64,000 bases of DNA from Ferrimonas balearica DSM 9799. GTDB taxonomy: Bacteria; Pseudomonadota; Gammaproteobacteria; Enterobacterales; Shewanellaceae. The notes under the pieces were generated by a model that worked only from the letters and a program-made list of their open reading frames with translations, was not told where the DNA came from and searched no databases. Below are positions 56,401 to 64,000 of this stretch, one piece after another. A program made the position numbers and the translations under genes. The stretch spans positions 496,001 through 560,000 of the forward strand of contig NC_014541.1 of the NCBI RefSeq assembly GCF_000148645.1. Direction: 5' to 3'. The first letter of the stretch is position 1. Each line of letters opens with the position of its first letter.

Positions 56401-56610
56401 CTGGCGAACCGGGAATTCGGTCAGCAGGCTTTGATACTGGGCCTGCTCTTTGGCCAGCTGCTGTTGCTGGGCTTGCCATTGCTCGGCGGTGGTCTGGGTG
56501 TTTTCCTGCGCGCCGAAAGGACTCAGCCGGCGTTCCAGTGAGAAAGGGGAGTTGGCTTGGACGCTGAAGGCGACCAGCAGGGCGAGCAGGGGCAGAAAAA
56601 GACGCCGCAT
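53437..56610 (-). CDS. mscM: Mechanosensitive channel, MscK/MscM (YjeP) type
   Basis: 1057 residues. Signal peptide about 1-20; large periplasmic helical/coiled-coil region about 30-480 rich in Gln and Leu; about 11 membrane segments; MscS-type pore helix and beta domain near the C-terminus (FGLQEIFANFISGIIILFEKP-type region, then VSKIQIRATTIVDWDRKEIIVPNK). Protects from osmotic downshock. Start ATG 56610 (MRRLFLPLL); 36 extra codons upstream lack a signal sequence. Near psd, as in E. coli. Confidence 0.88.
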   Translation of the reverse strand: MRRLFLPLLALLVAFSVQANSPFSLERRLSPFGAQENTQTTAEQWQAQQQQLAKEQAQYQSLLTEFPVRQAELQSQLNRTLPTEVDEGQGLAQQLSLVHLELQELKASARALSDMRTEMRDRIATLPQLEQQATAQLRLNASGSEALRQARTGYFTQLLETVRTEQKALPLQLQLIQLRERLVHNQQVAQEQRLANLNDAITAERRAQSRSAITTTLPRASGDPSLSQISEENAELARALARINGRLEQLGNQIVEAELADKQLSTHLSETQEQLQWGGASAAFGEALIRQLKVLKKQPITTDTSRQLSQSRLARYDYEQQREPLQRRLRATDSKDPSKELLQRQLELLDQLIGAHEQLVLDLTRLKIQQEQLQLQSDRFRRLINEHLFWLPNNRPLDRNWSGELALSLSWLTDAQRIAELKAAYQQNSTAWSLWLVLVTIVVVLSDLLKGPYARIQGRQARYIGNVTLDRFSASVAALLTSVAFSLLAPLPLWAAGALLYISEGHLFAQALGKALLFAAVPIQLYWSIHQLSRPDGLMIAHFRRYPPLVNHVLRFLRKSLWVATPLIILVVMTEALDLEMIKASLGRGAFLVLCLVLAYFYRRLSGFASQYHHHHSRGHDSRRRLLEKLIWLALIVVPLVAVVLAARGYYYSAQQVLSQAQLTVLLALLFLLAYLMVKRWTLIERRRLQFERAKAKRAEALAQREREKAEGIPASSAEGQLEGGDEPQIDLDTISTQSLSLMRSLMVLAFFLSLIALWSQTHSAMFSFLEGITLWSSTQMVDGVEQTVPITLMSFATAAMVAVFTAMIARNLPGLLELVLLQRLELSPGTGFAITSVSKYVIYTVGVFVTFSLLGLAWNKLQWLIAALTFGLAFGLQEIFANFISGIIILFEKPIRIGDTVTIRDLTGTVSKIQIRATTIVDWDRKEIIVPNKAFITEQLVNWSLSDPITRVCMTISVARDSDPALVEALLHQAVKECPLSLEQPEPEIYFGGFGSHTQDFELRAYADEMGKRWPLRHDLHMRIIAKFREAGVVLAYPQMDLHIKSGDVKESGLIR

Positions 56611-56689
56611 GATGTTCCGCGTTTTGGCAAGGGAGTGACAGTTACGAGCAGCGTCAGTGTAGCGAAGAAAGTTTAAGGTGCCTATGGCG

Positions 56690-57541
56690 TTAGCGTCGAT
56701 GTGCCCGCGCAGTCTCATAAAGTGCTGCCGCCAGAATCAATCCGCCGCCCATCAGGGTCTTGAGGTCGGGCCACTCGGACAGCAACAGGGCAGCCAGAAC
56801 CGTGGCGTAAAGCGGTTGCATGCAGGAAACCAGGCTGACGGTTTTGGCGCTGAGGCTGCGCAAAGATTGTGACAGCATGGCGTGAGGCAGGGCGGTAAAG
56901 CCGATCCCCAGCAGCAGCAGAAGCCCCCAGTCGGTGGTGGCCATGGCCCCCTCCGGCACTGAGATAAAGGGCAGCAGCATCAGTGCGGCCACTGAGGTTT
57001 GGTAGGCCATGGTCTGGGCCCCACTGTAGTGGGCGAAGTAACGGCGCTGCAGCAGGTTGCGGGCGGTAAACAGGGCGGCGGACAAGATGCCCAGCAGCAC
57101 CCCTTGGGTCACGTCACTGTCGAGGCTGGGGGTGGGGACCAGTAAGGCCACACCGAGCAGCACAATCAGTGCGCTGGCCAGATCGGCCAGGGCCGGACGT
57201 TGGCGCGCCAACAGGGGCTCCGCCAGAACCGTCATCACCGGGTAGGTGAAGAAGGCGATCATGCCGATGGCGACGGTGGAGAACTGCATGGCGGCAAAGT
57301 AGGTGGCCCAGTGCAGGCCGATCAGCATGCCCAGTCCAATCACGATGCCGTAATCGCGGGGACGCAGCAGGCGGGCGCGCTGGCCGGTCAGGCCAAGCAG
57401 GGTAAACAGGGCGAGGCCAGCCAGTACCGAACGCAAGGCGGTGATTTCGGTGGCGGGCAGGGGGATCAGTTTGGAGAACAGCGCGGTGCCGCTGAACAGC
57501 AGCACCGCGAGATGTAACTGCAGGGTTGGGGTCACAACCAC
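56690..57541 (-). CDS. DMT superfamily (EamA) transporter
   Basis: 283 residues, ten membrane segments in two EamA repeats (LFSGTALFSKLIPLPATEITALRS; ALFTARNLLQRRYF). Probable metabolite exporter. It sits between mscM and psd, which are adjacent in E. coli. Confidence 0.85.
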   Translation of the reverse strand: MVVTPTLQLHLAVLLFSGTALFSKLIPLPATEITALRSVLAGLALFTLLGLTGQRARLLRPRDYGIVIGLGMLIGLHWATYFAAMQFSTVAIGMIAFFTYPVMTVLAEPLLARQRPALADLASALIVLLGVALLVPTPSLDSDVTQGVLLGILSAALFTARNLLQRRYFAHYSGAQTMAYQTSVAALMLLPFISVPEGAMATTDWGLLLLLGIGFTALPHAMLSQSLRSLSAKTVSLVSCMQPLYATVLAALLLSEWPDLKTLMGGGLILAAALYETARAHRR

Positions 57542-57559
57542 ATCCTTGTGTGATGGGCC

Positions 57560-58432
57560 TCAGTCGTCCTGAACCTTGGCCATAGCACGACCCAATCGGG
57601 TCACTTTGCCGGGCTCGAAGTCGTCATCGAACTCGTCCACCATGCCGCGGCCAAAACAGGCCACCACGGTGCTGCCCAGTTTAAAGCGGCCCATCTCCTC
57701 ACCTTTGGCCAGGTGGATGGCGTGTTCGCCCTCGGCCGGATAGTCCCAGTCAAACACCTGGCTGCCGGTGGGCGGAGTGACGGTACCGGCCCAGACGGTT
57801 TCGATGCTGGCGACAATGGTGGCGCCCACCAGAACCATGGCCATGGGGCCGTGCTCGGTGTCGAAGATGGTCACGACGCGTTCGTTGCGGGCGAACAGGC
57901 CTGGCACATTCTGGGTGGTCAGCGGGTTCACGGAGAACAGGTCGCCGGGTACGTAGATCATGCGGCGCAGAGTGCCTGCCACCGGCATGTGGATGCGGTG
58001 GTAGTCCTGCGGCGACAGGTAGATGGTGGCGAAGTGCCCTTCTTTGAAGGGTTCGGCGTCTTTGTCGAAGCCACCCAGCAGCTCCTTCAGGCCAAAGTCA
58101 TGGCCCTTGGCCTGGAACAGGCGCTCGTCGCGGATCGGACCGCACTGGCTGACGCAACCGTCCACCGGCTGCAGCAGCAGGTCGTCACCCTCAGCCAGCG
58201 GACGCAGGCCAGGTTTCAGCGGACGGGTAAAGAATTCATTGAAGGTGCGATAGGACTTGGGATCCTCCTGCACAGCCTCTTCCATCTTGATGTCGTACTG
58301 ACGGATAAACCACTTGATGAAAGCGGTGGTCAGCGGCCCGGCTTCCGAGGCGGCAAATTTGCCGACCAGTCGGGACAGGCCGTGCTTGGGCATCACGTAT
58401 TGCAGGTTAACTTTCAGTTTGTCCAAAGACAC
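57560..58432 (-). CDS. psd: Phosphatidylserine decarboxylase proenzyme
   Basis: Makes phosphatidylethanolamine. 290 residues. The self-cleavage site LGST in [11 protein letters not shown] yields the pyruvoyl group on the Ser; [14 protein letters not shown] and the active-site His in [10 protein letters not shown] are present. Lies 17 bases after rsgA, in the order rsgA-psd known from E. coli. Confidence 0.97.
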   Translation of the reverse strand: MSLDKLKVNLQYVMPKHGLSRLVGKFAASEAGPLTTAFIKWFIRQYDIKMEEAVQEDPKSYRTFNEFFTRPLKPGLRPLAEGDDLLLQPVDGCVSQCGPIRDERLFQAKGHDFGLKELLGGFDKDAEPFKEGHFATIYLSPQDYHRIHMPVAGTLRRMIYVPGDLFSVNPLTTQNVPGLFARNERVVTIFDTEHGPMAMVLVGATIVASIETVWAGTVTPPTGSQVFDWDYPAEGEHAIHLAKGEEMGRFKLGSTVVACFGRGMVDEFDDDFEPGKVTRLGRAMAKVQDD

Positions 58433-58449
58433 TGGGGCACCTTGAGGTT

Positions 58450-59502
58450 CTACTTGTTGGTTAACGGGTTGCCGAAGTGGCGGTTGGGTTTGTCCGTATT
58501 CATGGTTTCCAGAATACGGTGGTAGTTGTCAAATCGCTGAGTGCTGATTTGACCAGCTTCGACCGCCGCACGCAGCGCGCAGCCCGGATCGTCGCCGTGT
58601 TTGCAGTCCCGGAACTTACAGGTGCCCAGCACCTCGCGGAACTCTTTAAAGCCCCAGGTGACACGCTCTGGCGCCAGGTGCCAGAGGGCAAACTCGCGCA
58701 CCCCGGGGGAGTCGATCAGGTCACCGCCGTCGGTAAAGTGCAGCAAGCGGGCGGTGGTGGTGGTGTGTTGGCCGAGACCGGAGTTGCTGGAGACATCTCC
58801 GGTCAGCAACTCGGCGTCCGGCAGCAGCTGGTTGATCATGGACGATTTGCCCACGCCGGACTGACCCACAAAGATGCTGATTTTATCTTTCAGGCAGTCG
58901 GCCAGTTCCGCCATCCCTTCCCCCGTCTGGCTGCTCACCAGATAGATGGGGTAGCCGATGTCGCGGTAGGGTTCGAGGATCTCTTCGACAAGGGCAAAGC
59001 CTTCGTCATCGAGCAGGTCGACCTTATTCAGTACCAGCACCGGCGGAATGCCGGTGTCTTCCGCTGCCACCAAGTAGCGGTCGATGATCTGGGAGGAGAG
59101 TTCCGGTACGACCGCGGAGACCACCAGGATCTGGTCGATGTTGGCGGCCACCACTTTCAGACCATCATAGTAGTCAGGGCGCGCCAGTTGACTACGACGG
59201 GGATGCACGGCCTCAATGACGCCGGCGATACCGGCGAGCTGCTCGGCACCTTTGCGCCAGGCTACGGCGTCACCGACCACCAGGCTGTTGATGGTGCGAC
59301 GCAGGTTGCAACGAAAGATCTCGCCCTGGTCATCTTCCACATCGGCATGCTGGCCGAAACGGCTGATCACCCGGCCCGTCAATTGCGGCCCAAGGCTGTC
59401 GTTGTCCCACTGCGGCTCGTCGCCACCTTTAAGGCGGCGGCTCTGGTTAGCCCGTACTCGTCTTAGCTGGCCTTTGGTCAGCTTTTTCTTGCCTTTGCTC
59501 AC
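58450..59502 (-). CDS. rsgA: Ribosome small-subunit GTPase RsgA
   Basis: Late 30S assembly factor. 350 residues: basic N-terminus ([13 protein letters not shown]), OB fold, circularly permuted GTPase (NKVDLLDD G4 first, then [15 protein letters not shown]1, DSPGVREF G3), C-terminal zinc knuckle with CKFRDCKH and C. GTG 59502 is chosen because AGGAG lies four bases upstream and the N-terminus then matches E. coli. orn diverges 87 bases away. Confidence 0.96.
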   Translation of the reverse strand: MSKGKKKLTKGQLRRVRANQSRRLKGGDEPQWDNDSLGPQLTGRVISRFGQHADVEDDQGEIFRCNLRRTINSLVVGDAVAWRKGAEQLAGIAGVIEAVHPRRSQLARPDYYDGLKVVAANIDQILVVSAVVPELSSQIIDRYLVAAEDTGIPPVLVLNKVDLLDDEGFALVEEILEPYRDIGYPIYLVSSQTGEGMAELADCLKDKISIFVGQSGVGKSSMINQLLPDAELLTGDVSSNSGLGQHTTTTARLLHFTDGGDLIDSPGVREFALWHLAPERVTWGFKEFREVLGTCKFRDCKHGDDPGCALRAAVEAGQISTQRFDNYHRILETMNTDKPNRHFGNPLTNK

Positions 59503-59589
59503 GTCGCTCCTGGCGAAATCGGTGTCATCACCCAAATTAGGCCGTATGATACTCGATTCTGATCAAAAAGCCCTTAGCGAGAGGCGTGG

Positions 59590-60135
59590 ATGGCACAACA
59601 AGCCAGCAATCTTATCTGGATCGATCTGGAGATGACCGGACTGGATCCCGAGCAGAACACCATTATCGAAATTGCCACCATCGTGACCGACAGTGAACTG
59701 AACGTCCTGGCCGAGGGGCCGGTTCTGGCGGTTCATCAGCCTGAAAGTGAACTGGCTAAGATGGATGAGTGGAATGTCCGCACCCACGGCAACAGCGGTC
59801 TTACCGAGCGTGTACGGGCCAGTAAAGTGGATATGGCTGAAGCGGAGCGTCAGACTCTGGCGTTTCTTGCCGAGTGGGTGCCAGCAGGCGCTTCGCCTAT
59901 TTGTGGTAACAGTGTGGGACAGGATCGCCGTTTCCTGGTGAAGTACATGCCTGCACTGGAGGCGTATTTCCACTATCGCACCATCGATGTGAGCACGGTC
60001 AAAGAGCTGGTTCGTCGCTGGGAGCCCTCGCTGTTGGACCAGTTTTCCAAGGCCGGTACCCACCAGGCACTGGACGATATCCGGGAATCCATTGCCGAAT
60101 TGACATTTTATCGCCGCAAAGTTTTCACTATTTGA
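59590..60135 (+). CDS. orn: Oligoribonuclease
   Basis: 3'-5' exoribonuclease that finishes RNA decay and degrades pGpG. 181 residues. DEDDh motifs: [33 protein letters not shown]. Essential in many gammaproteobacteria. Divergent from rsgA, upstream of a tRNA-Gly array. Confidence 0.98.
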   Translation: MAQQASNLIWIDLEMTGLDPEQNTIIEIATIVTDSELNVLAEGPVLAVHQPESELAKMDEWNVRTHGNSGLTERVRASKVDMAEAERQTLAFLAEWVPAGASPICGNSVGQDRRFLVKYMPALEAYFHYRTIDVSTVKELVRRWEPSLLDQFSKAGTHQALDDIRESIAELTFYRRKVFTI

Positions 60136-60165
60136 GCAAGCGAGCGGAAATTGGAAAACTAGGGG

Positions 60166-60193
60166 TTGCAGGGCAGAGGTTTTTGCTTATAAT
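60166..60193 (+). promoter_or_regulatory. Promoter of the tRNA-Gly array
   Basis: TTGCAG (60166-60171), 16 bases, TATAAT (60188-60193), then the GC-rich discriminator GCGCCC typical of stringently controlled stable-RNA promoters. Confidence 0.8.
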
Positions 60194-60229
60194 GCGCCCT
60201 CGCTTGGGACGAATGGCTCAAGTAGTGAA

Positions 60230-60275
60230 GCGGCACTGGCTCAGTGTGAGTACAGAGAGTAGCGCAACCTTAGGG
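60230..60275 (+). pseudogene. Remnant of a tRNA-Gly 5' half
   Basis: GCGGCACTGGCTCAG differs from the intact tRNA 5' end by one base, and a degraded GAGTAGCGCAACCTTAGG follows in place of the D-arm and anticodon stem. No 3' half. Probably a decayed first copy of the array. Confidence 0.6.
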
Positions 60276-60311
60276 AAGCTCCTCTGCACACAAAACAGTG
60301 TAAAAATCGAA

Positions 60312-60387
60312 GCGGCACTAGCTCAGCTGGTAGAGCGCAACCTTGCCAAGGTTGAGGTCACGAGTTCGAACCTCGTGTGCCGCTCCA
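60312..60387 (+). tRNA. glyV: tRNA-Gly(GCC), copy 1
   Basis: 76 bases, cloverleaf with acceptor GCGGCAC/GTGCCGC, T-loop TTCGAAC, encoded CCA. Anticodon GCC at 34-36 (loop TTGCCAA). Confidence 0.97.
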
Positions 60388-60418
60388 AATTCTCACCTCA
60401 GGGTGAACAAAAATCGAA

Positions 60419-60494
60419 GCGGCACTAGCTCAGCTGGTAGAGCGCAACCTTGCCAAGGTTGAGGTCACGAGTTCGAACCTCGTGTGCCGCTCCA
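60419..60494 (+). tRNA. tRNA-Gly(GCC), copy 2
   Basis: Identical to copy 1. Spacer of 31 bases containing CTCACCTCAGGGTGA. Confidence 0.97.
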
Positions 60495-60525
60495 AATTCT
60501 CACCTCAGGGTGAACAAAAATCGAA

Positions 60526-60601
60526 GCGGCACTAGCTCAGCTGGTAGAGCGCAACCTTGCCAAGGTTGAGGTCACGAGTTCGAACCTCGTGTGCCGCTCC
60601 A
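60526..60601 (+). tRNA. tRNA-Gly(GCC), copy 3
   Basis: Identical to copy 1. Same upstream spacer as copy 2 (107-base period). Confidence 0.97.
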
Positions 60602-60636
60602 ATTTCAAAAGTCTTCCTTCGGGGAGCAACTGTGAA

Positions 60637-60712
60637 GCGGCACTAGCTCAGCTGGTAGAGCGCAACCTTGCCAAGGTTGAGGTCACGAGTTCGAACCTCG
60701 TGTGCCGCTCCA
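60637..60712 (+). tRNA. tRNA-Gly(GCC), copy 4
   Basis: Identical sequence; the upstream spacer switches to a second type (CTTCCTTCGGGGAGC), period 111 bases from here. Confidence 0.97.
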
Positions 60713-60747
60713 ATTTCAAAAGTCTTCCTTCGGGGAGCAACTGTGAA

Positions 60748-60823
60748 GCGGCACTAGCTCAGCTGGTAGAGCGCAACCTTGCCAAGGTTGAGGTCACGAG
60801 TTCGAACCTCGTGTGCCGCTCCA
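60748..60823 (+). tRNA. tRNA-Gly(GCC), copy 5
   Basis: Identical sequence; second spacer type upstream. Confidence 0.97.
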
Positions 60824-60858
60824 ATTTCAAAAGTCTTCCTTCGGGAAGCAACTGTGAA

Positions 60859-60934
60859 GCGGCACTAGCTCAGCTGGTAGAGCGCAACCTTGCCAAGGTT
60901 GAGGTCACGAGTTCGAACCTCGTGTGCCGCTCCA
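60859..60934 (+). tRNA. tRNA-Gly(GCC), copy 6
   Basis: Identical sequence; second spacer type with one base change upstream. Followed by two terminators. Confidence 0.97.
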
Positions 60935-60941
60935 AATTGTC

Positions 60942-60971
60942 AAAAAGGCCATCCGAAAGGATGGCCTTTTT
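60942..60971 (+). terminator. First terminator of the tRNA array
   Basis: AAAAAGGCCATCC/GGATGGCCTTTTT with GAAA tetraloop. Confidence 0.9.
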
Positions 60972-61003
60972 GCTTTGTGCTTTTCGCATTGGACTGTTGA
61001 ACC

Positions 61004-61029
61004 GGCCACCTCATAAGGTGGCCTTTTTT
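61004..61029 (+). terminator. Second terminator of the tRNA array
   Basis: GGCCACC/GGTGGCC hairpin followed by six T, 33 bases after the first. The next 220 bases up to 61250 show no gene. Confidence 0.8.
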
Positions 61030-61250
61030 GTATTATTCATCAGTGGGATAGCGTACTAAAGGCGAGTGCCTCGTTTCCGAAGGGGTTTAAGCACAACTTT
61101 TTTCGTTGCTGTTGTTGTTCTGTGATCACTGCCATGGTTGTGCTGGCAAAAAGATGACGCCCTTCAAATCTTTTCGTCGGCTAGGCTTCCATAATCAAAA
61201 CATACGAAATGTTGACCGTACGTTAACCCCTAGTTTTTCGGAGCCATACT

Positions 61251-61706
61251 ATGCGATTTCAGCAACTTAAAGAGATTTTGGATCATATGATCGACAGTCG
61301 GTCAGCGATGAGCCAACTGTATCGCCGCATGACCGGGCAGGCTGACTCTCCCCGCGCCAAGATGTTGCTCGAGTACATGGTTATCCATGAGAAAGAGGTG
61401 ATCGAAAAACTGAGCAATTACCAGGACGAGGCATCCCCGCGGGTACTGGACACCTGGTTTGAGAATGTTCAGGGGGAAGACTTTACTCTGCTGTGCCAGA
61501 AGATCGAACTGCCCGCGACCATGACTGAGCAGGACGTGCTGGGTATGGCACTGGACCTGGAAAACCGTTTGCTGGATGTGCTGCATGCTGCGCTGGAAGT
61601 GGCGCCGACCCAGGACGTGAAATCCGCCATTGAGTCGCTGCTGCAGGCGGAGCGGGTGCGTCAACAGCGGTTTGTTCACTCCACGATGCGAATGGACGAT
61701 ATGTAA
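61251..61706 (+). CDS. Ferritin-like/rubrerythrin-like helical protein
   Basis: 151 residues, predicted four-helix bundle with a His/Glu pattern (EYMVIHEKEVIEKL; LENRLLDVLHAALE) reminiscent of ferritin-like proteins, although a full di-iron ligand set is not obvious. Soluble. Function unknown. It occupies, with the next gene, the place where queG lies in E. coli between orn and nnr. Confidence 0.55.
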   Translation: MRFQQLKEILDHMIDSRSAMSQLYRRMTGQADSPRAKMLLEYMVIHEKEVIEKLSNYQDEASPRVLDTWFENVQGEDFTLLCQKIELPATMTEQDVLGMALDLENRLLDVLHAALEVAPTQDVKSAIESLLQAERVRQQRFVHSTMRMDDM

Positions 61707-61708
61707 GG

Positions 61709-61735
61709 AAACGGCGCCGAAAGGCGCCGTTTTTG
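61709..61735. terminator. Bidirectional terminator
   Basis: ACGGCGCC/GGCGCCGT with GAAA loop and T run, between two convergent genes. Confidence 0.85.
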
Positions 61736-61737
61736 GT

Positions 61738-61911
61738 TTAGGGGTCTGTGCGTCGCTCCATGCCCCGGGGGGGACGGAGCAGCATCACTAAATTGAGGAC
61801 CACCATAACCACAGCCACCAGCATCAATGCCTGTATCAGCAGTGTGGATTGGAGGGGGAGGGTGAGTACCAGGGCAGTCAGGCACAGTACCAGCAAGGTC
61901 ATCAGCATCAT
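61738..61911 (-). CDS. 57-residue two-span membrane protein
   Basis: A short gene of 58 codons including stop. Two hydrophobic helices (MTLLVLCLTALVLTL and LIQALMLVAVVMVVLNLVML) flank a short polar turn, and the tail is basic (LRPPRGMERRTDP). Ribosome site AAGGA 11 bases before ATG 61911; an ATG three codons later (61902) is nearly as likely. It ends directly at a shared terminator, and codon usage is normal. Function unknown. Confidence 0.6.
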   Translation of the reverse strand: MMLMTLLVLCLTALVLTLPLQSTLLIQALMLVAVVMVVLNLVMLLRPPRGMERRTDP

Positions 61912-62026
61912 GAGGTTACACTTTCCTTGTTGTTATTGAGCGTAATTCCGATCTAACGCAAAGCCGATTCAGTGCTCGGCATCTACAGTCTAGTAGACTT
62001 TTTGAACAACGGTTTGGGCTGACTCT

Positions 62027-63514
62027 ATGCGCGCTGATCTGGCTTCATTGCCAACCTCCCTTTACCACGCGGATACCATCCGCGATCTGGAACCCGAGTT
62101 GGCCAAGGCGCTCGATATTCCCCTTTATGACGTGATGGAAGCGGCCGGAGCTGCAGCCTGGAACCTGCTGAAACAGCGCTGGGGTGATAACGCCCAGCGA
62201 TTGTTGGTGCTGTGCGGGCGTGGCAACAACGGTGGCGATGGCTATGTTTTGGCTCGGCTGGCCAAAGCGGAGGGGCGAGCCGTCACCCTCCTGCAGGCGG
62301 ACCCTGAACGTGAACTGTCGGGGGATGCGGCACTGGCGCAGGCCGCCTGGCTGGCGGCGGGAGGCGAGCTGGCACCGCTCAGTGGAGAGTGGCCGGAGGC
62401 GGACGTTATTGTCGATGGTTTGCTGGGGACCGGACTGAGTGGCCCGCTGAATGCACCGATGCAACAGGCGATCGAGCGCATCAATGCGCACCCGGGCGCC
62501 GTTCTGGCGCTGGACCTGCCCTCCGGACTATCCGGCCAGAGTGGTCAGGCTCTGCCGATTGCCGTGATCGCGGACGTGACCCTGACCTTTGTGGGGGCCA
62601 AGCCCGGACTGCTGACCGGTGCCGCACCGGCCTACATCGGTGAACTGCATCTGGCGCCGCTGCAACTGGGGCCGGGACTGGTTGCGCACCCGGCTTCCGT
62701 GACCAAATGCTCGCTGAACGATTTCCTGCACTGGCTGGGGCCCCGTCGGGTCGACAGCCACAAGGGGGATCATGGCAAAGTGGTGATTCTTGGGGGGCAG
62801 GCTGGCATGGCCGGTGCGGTGAGGCTGGCTGGCGAGGCCGCGCTGCGCTCCGGTGCCGGGCTGGTTGCTGTGGTGTCCTGGCCAGATAATCTGGCTCAGA
62901 TCCAGGCCGGGCGGCCGGAGCTGATGACACTGGGCGTCGATGTGGTGGACATGGAGGTGTACGCCAAATTGGGTTGGGCGGGGGCCATCGCCGTGGGGCC
63001 GGGGATGGGCCAGAGTGATTGGGCGCGGCACCTGCTGATCGGCGCGATCCGCAGTGAACGGCCGTTGGTGGTGGACGCGGATGCGCTTAACCTGCTGGCG
63101 CTGGAGCCGCAGCGCCGTGACAACTGGATCCTGACGCCGCACCCCGGTGAGGCGGCGCGTCTGCTGGGACAAAGCACCGAACAGGTGCAGGCGGATCGCT
63201 TTGCTGCTGTGGCTGAACTGCAGCGCCGCTATGGTGGAGTGGTGGTGCTGAAAGGGGCGGGCACCCTTATCCATGACGGTGAGCAATGCTGCCTGGCGCC
63301 GGTGGGGAACCCAGGGCTGGCAACAGGGGGCAGCGGCGATCTGTTATCTGGTATAATCGCCAGCCTTTTGGCGCAGGGGCTGTCACCAATGGCGGCCGCC
63401 TGTTGCGGGGTATGCGTCCACGGCGAAGCGGCAGATGCCGCCGCCATCGATGGCCAGCGCGGTATGCTGGCGTCGGATCTGCTCCCCCATATCCGACAAC
63501 TGGTCAATCCATAG
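62027..63514 (+). CDS. nnr: Bifunctional NAD(P)H-hydrate epimerase / ADP-dependent dehydratase
   Basis: Repairs hydrated NAD(P)H. 495 residues. N-terminal YjeF_N epimerase domain ([34 protein letters not shown]), C-terminal ribokinase-like dehydratase domain ([44 protein letters not shown]). Same fusion and length as E. coli YjeF. Followed after 7 bases by tsaE, the conserved order. Confidence 0.97.
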   Translation: MRADLASLPTSLYHADTIRDLEPELAKALDIPLYDVMEAAGAAAWNLLKQRWGDNAQRLLVLCGRGNNGGDGYVLARLAKAEGRAVTLLQADPERELSGDAALAQAAWLAAGGELAPLSGEWPEADVIVDGLLGTGLSGPLNAPMQQAIERINAHPGAVLALDLPSGLSGQSGQALPIAVIADVTLTFVGAKPGLLTGAAPAYIGELHLAPLQLGPGLVAHPASVTKCSLNDFLHWLGPRRVDSHKGDHGKVVILGGQAGMAGAVRLAGEAALRSGAGLVAVVSWPDNLAQIQAGRPELMTLGVDVVDMEVYAKLGWAGAIAVGPGMGQSDWARHLLIGAIRSERPLVVDADALNLLALEPQRRDNWILTPHPGEAARLLGQSTEQVQADRFAAVAELQRRYGGVVVLKGAGTLIHDGEQCCLAPVGNPGLATGGSGDLLSGIIASLLAQGLSPMAAACCGVCVHGEAADAAAIDGQRGMLASDLLPHIRQLVNP

Positions 63515-63521
63515 AGGTGCT

Positions 63522-63986
63522 ATGACATCCCTTCAACGTGTGCTGGCAGCGGAAGCCGACACCCTGGCGCTGGGCCGTGAGCTGGCCGAGCGCGTTAGTG
63601 CCCCCTTTGTTATCCACCTGCACGGTGATCTGGGTGCAGGCAAAACCACCCTGACCCGCGGCCTGGTGCAGGCGATGGGCCATCAAGGTGCGGTTAAGAG
63701 TCCAACCTATACGCTGGTTGAGCCCTATGAACTGGGCTCAATTCAGCTGTATCACTTCGATCTTTACCGCCTCGCCGATCCCGAAGAACTTGAATTTATG
63801 GGGATCCGTGATTATTTTGCCGACAATACCCTGGCATTAGTTGAGTGGCCCAGCAAAGGCCATGGGGTGTTGCCAGAACCGGACTTAAGCATTGAACTGG
63901 CGTATCTGAATGAGGGACGGCGAGTCACCATGACCGCCCACAGCGAGCGCGGTAATGCGCTGCTGGCACAACTGCGAGAAGAATGA
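63522..63986 (+). CDS. tsaE: tRNA threonylcarbamoyladenosine biosynthesis ATPase TsaE
   Basis: P-loop ATPase that activates the TsaBD complex in t6A synthesis. 154 residues. Walker [39 protein letters not shown]. Start ATG 63522 has AGAGG upstream. Its stop overlaps the next gene's ATG. Confidence 0.97.
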   Translation: MTSLQRVLAAEADTLALGRELAERVSAPFVIHLHGDLGAGKTTLTRGLVQAMGHQGAVKSPTYTLVEPYELGSIQLYHFDLYRLADPEELEFMGIRDYFADNTLALVEWPSKGHGVLPEPDLSIELAYLNEGRRVTMTAHSERGNALLAQLREE

Positions 63987-64000
63987 AAAACCTATCCTGG
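63983..64000 (+). CDS. Start of next gene, probably N-acetylmuramoyl-L-alanine amidase AmiB
   Basis: Only six codons (MKNLSW) lie in the window, overlapping the tsaE stop as ATGA. In E. coli and relatives tsaE is followed by amiB, so the identity is inferred from gene order only. Confidence 0.4.

Overview
This is a 64 kb chromosomal segment from a GC-rich gammaproteobacterium. Several gene neighbourhoods (prmA-dusB-fis, epmB/efp/epmA, groES-groEL, psd-rsgA-orn, nnr-tsaE, dsbD-cutA-fxsA) fit the Alteromonadales; a Ferrimonas-like respiratory bacterium is my best guess. That is inference from gene content, because no rRNA gene is present.

Layout. 0-1.5 kb: end of a capsule/polysaccharide ABC exporter (kpsT partial, kpsM). 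2.4-4.8 kb: prmA-dusB-fis. 5.0-12.4 kb: an anaerobic respiration block, with a FrdC-like cytochrome b, then frdC-frdA-frdB behind a perfect FNR box, then convergently ravA-viaA preceded by a small membrane/zinc-ribbon gene. RavA-ViaA is known in E. coli to act on fumarate reductase and Nuo, so the linkage makes functional sense. 12.9-14.5 kb: a secreted subtilase. 14.5-22.97 kb: an integrated island in the 3' end of accC, bounded by an 18-bp direct repeat, carrying a tyrosine integrase, an AlpA-type regulator, a RepA-like ATPase, two unknown genes and an IetA/IetS-like AAA-ATPase plus subtilase pair (plasmid stability/defence). 22.9-25.8 kb: accC, accB, aroQ, arfB. 25.9-28.6 kb: two DUF2057 paralogues, a patatin-like lipase, a Fur-box-preceded DUF2061 gene.

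28.67-30.0 kb: the most unusual part, five related units that look like a tandem array of structured small RNAs transcribed from the minus strand. All five share a spaced block upstream, a long-range helix, a CAUCAUCC(UCC)-type pyrimidine linker and an intrinsic terminator. Three are near-identical 246-bp tandem repeats; the outer two have diverged in sequence but keep the spacing and pairing. Imperfect pairs become G-U only if the minus strand is transcribed. I cannot match this to a known RNA family.

30.1-45.2 kb: housekeeping and envelope genes (LON-domain protein, Kef-type antiporter, thioesterase, dsbD, cutA, fxsA, MATE pump, heat-shock groESL, FUSC protein, DUF3016, TraB/GumN protein). 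44.2-46.9 kb: EF-P and both beta-lysylation enzymes. 46.9-50.1 kb: a zinc-type uptake cluster (His-rich small protein, His-rich outer-membrane protein, periplasmic binding protein, permease) with no ATPase. 50.3-51.1 kb: bfr and bfd. 51.2-59.5 kb: hydroxyacid dehydrogenase, glycerophosphodiesterase, MscM-type channel, DMT transporter, psd, rsgA. 59.6-61.0 kb: orn followed by six identical tRNA-Gly(GCC) genes and a tRNA remnant. 61.2-64 kb: ferritin-like protein, an overlooked 57-residue membrane protein, nnr, tsaE and the first codons of a gene that is probably amiB.
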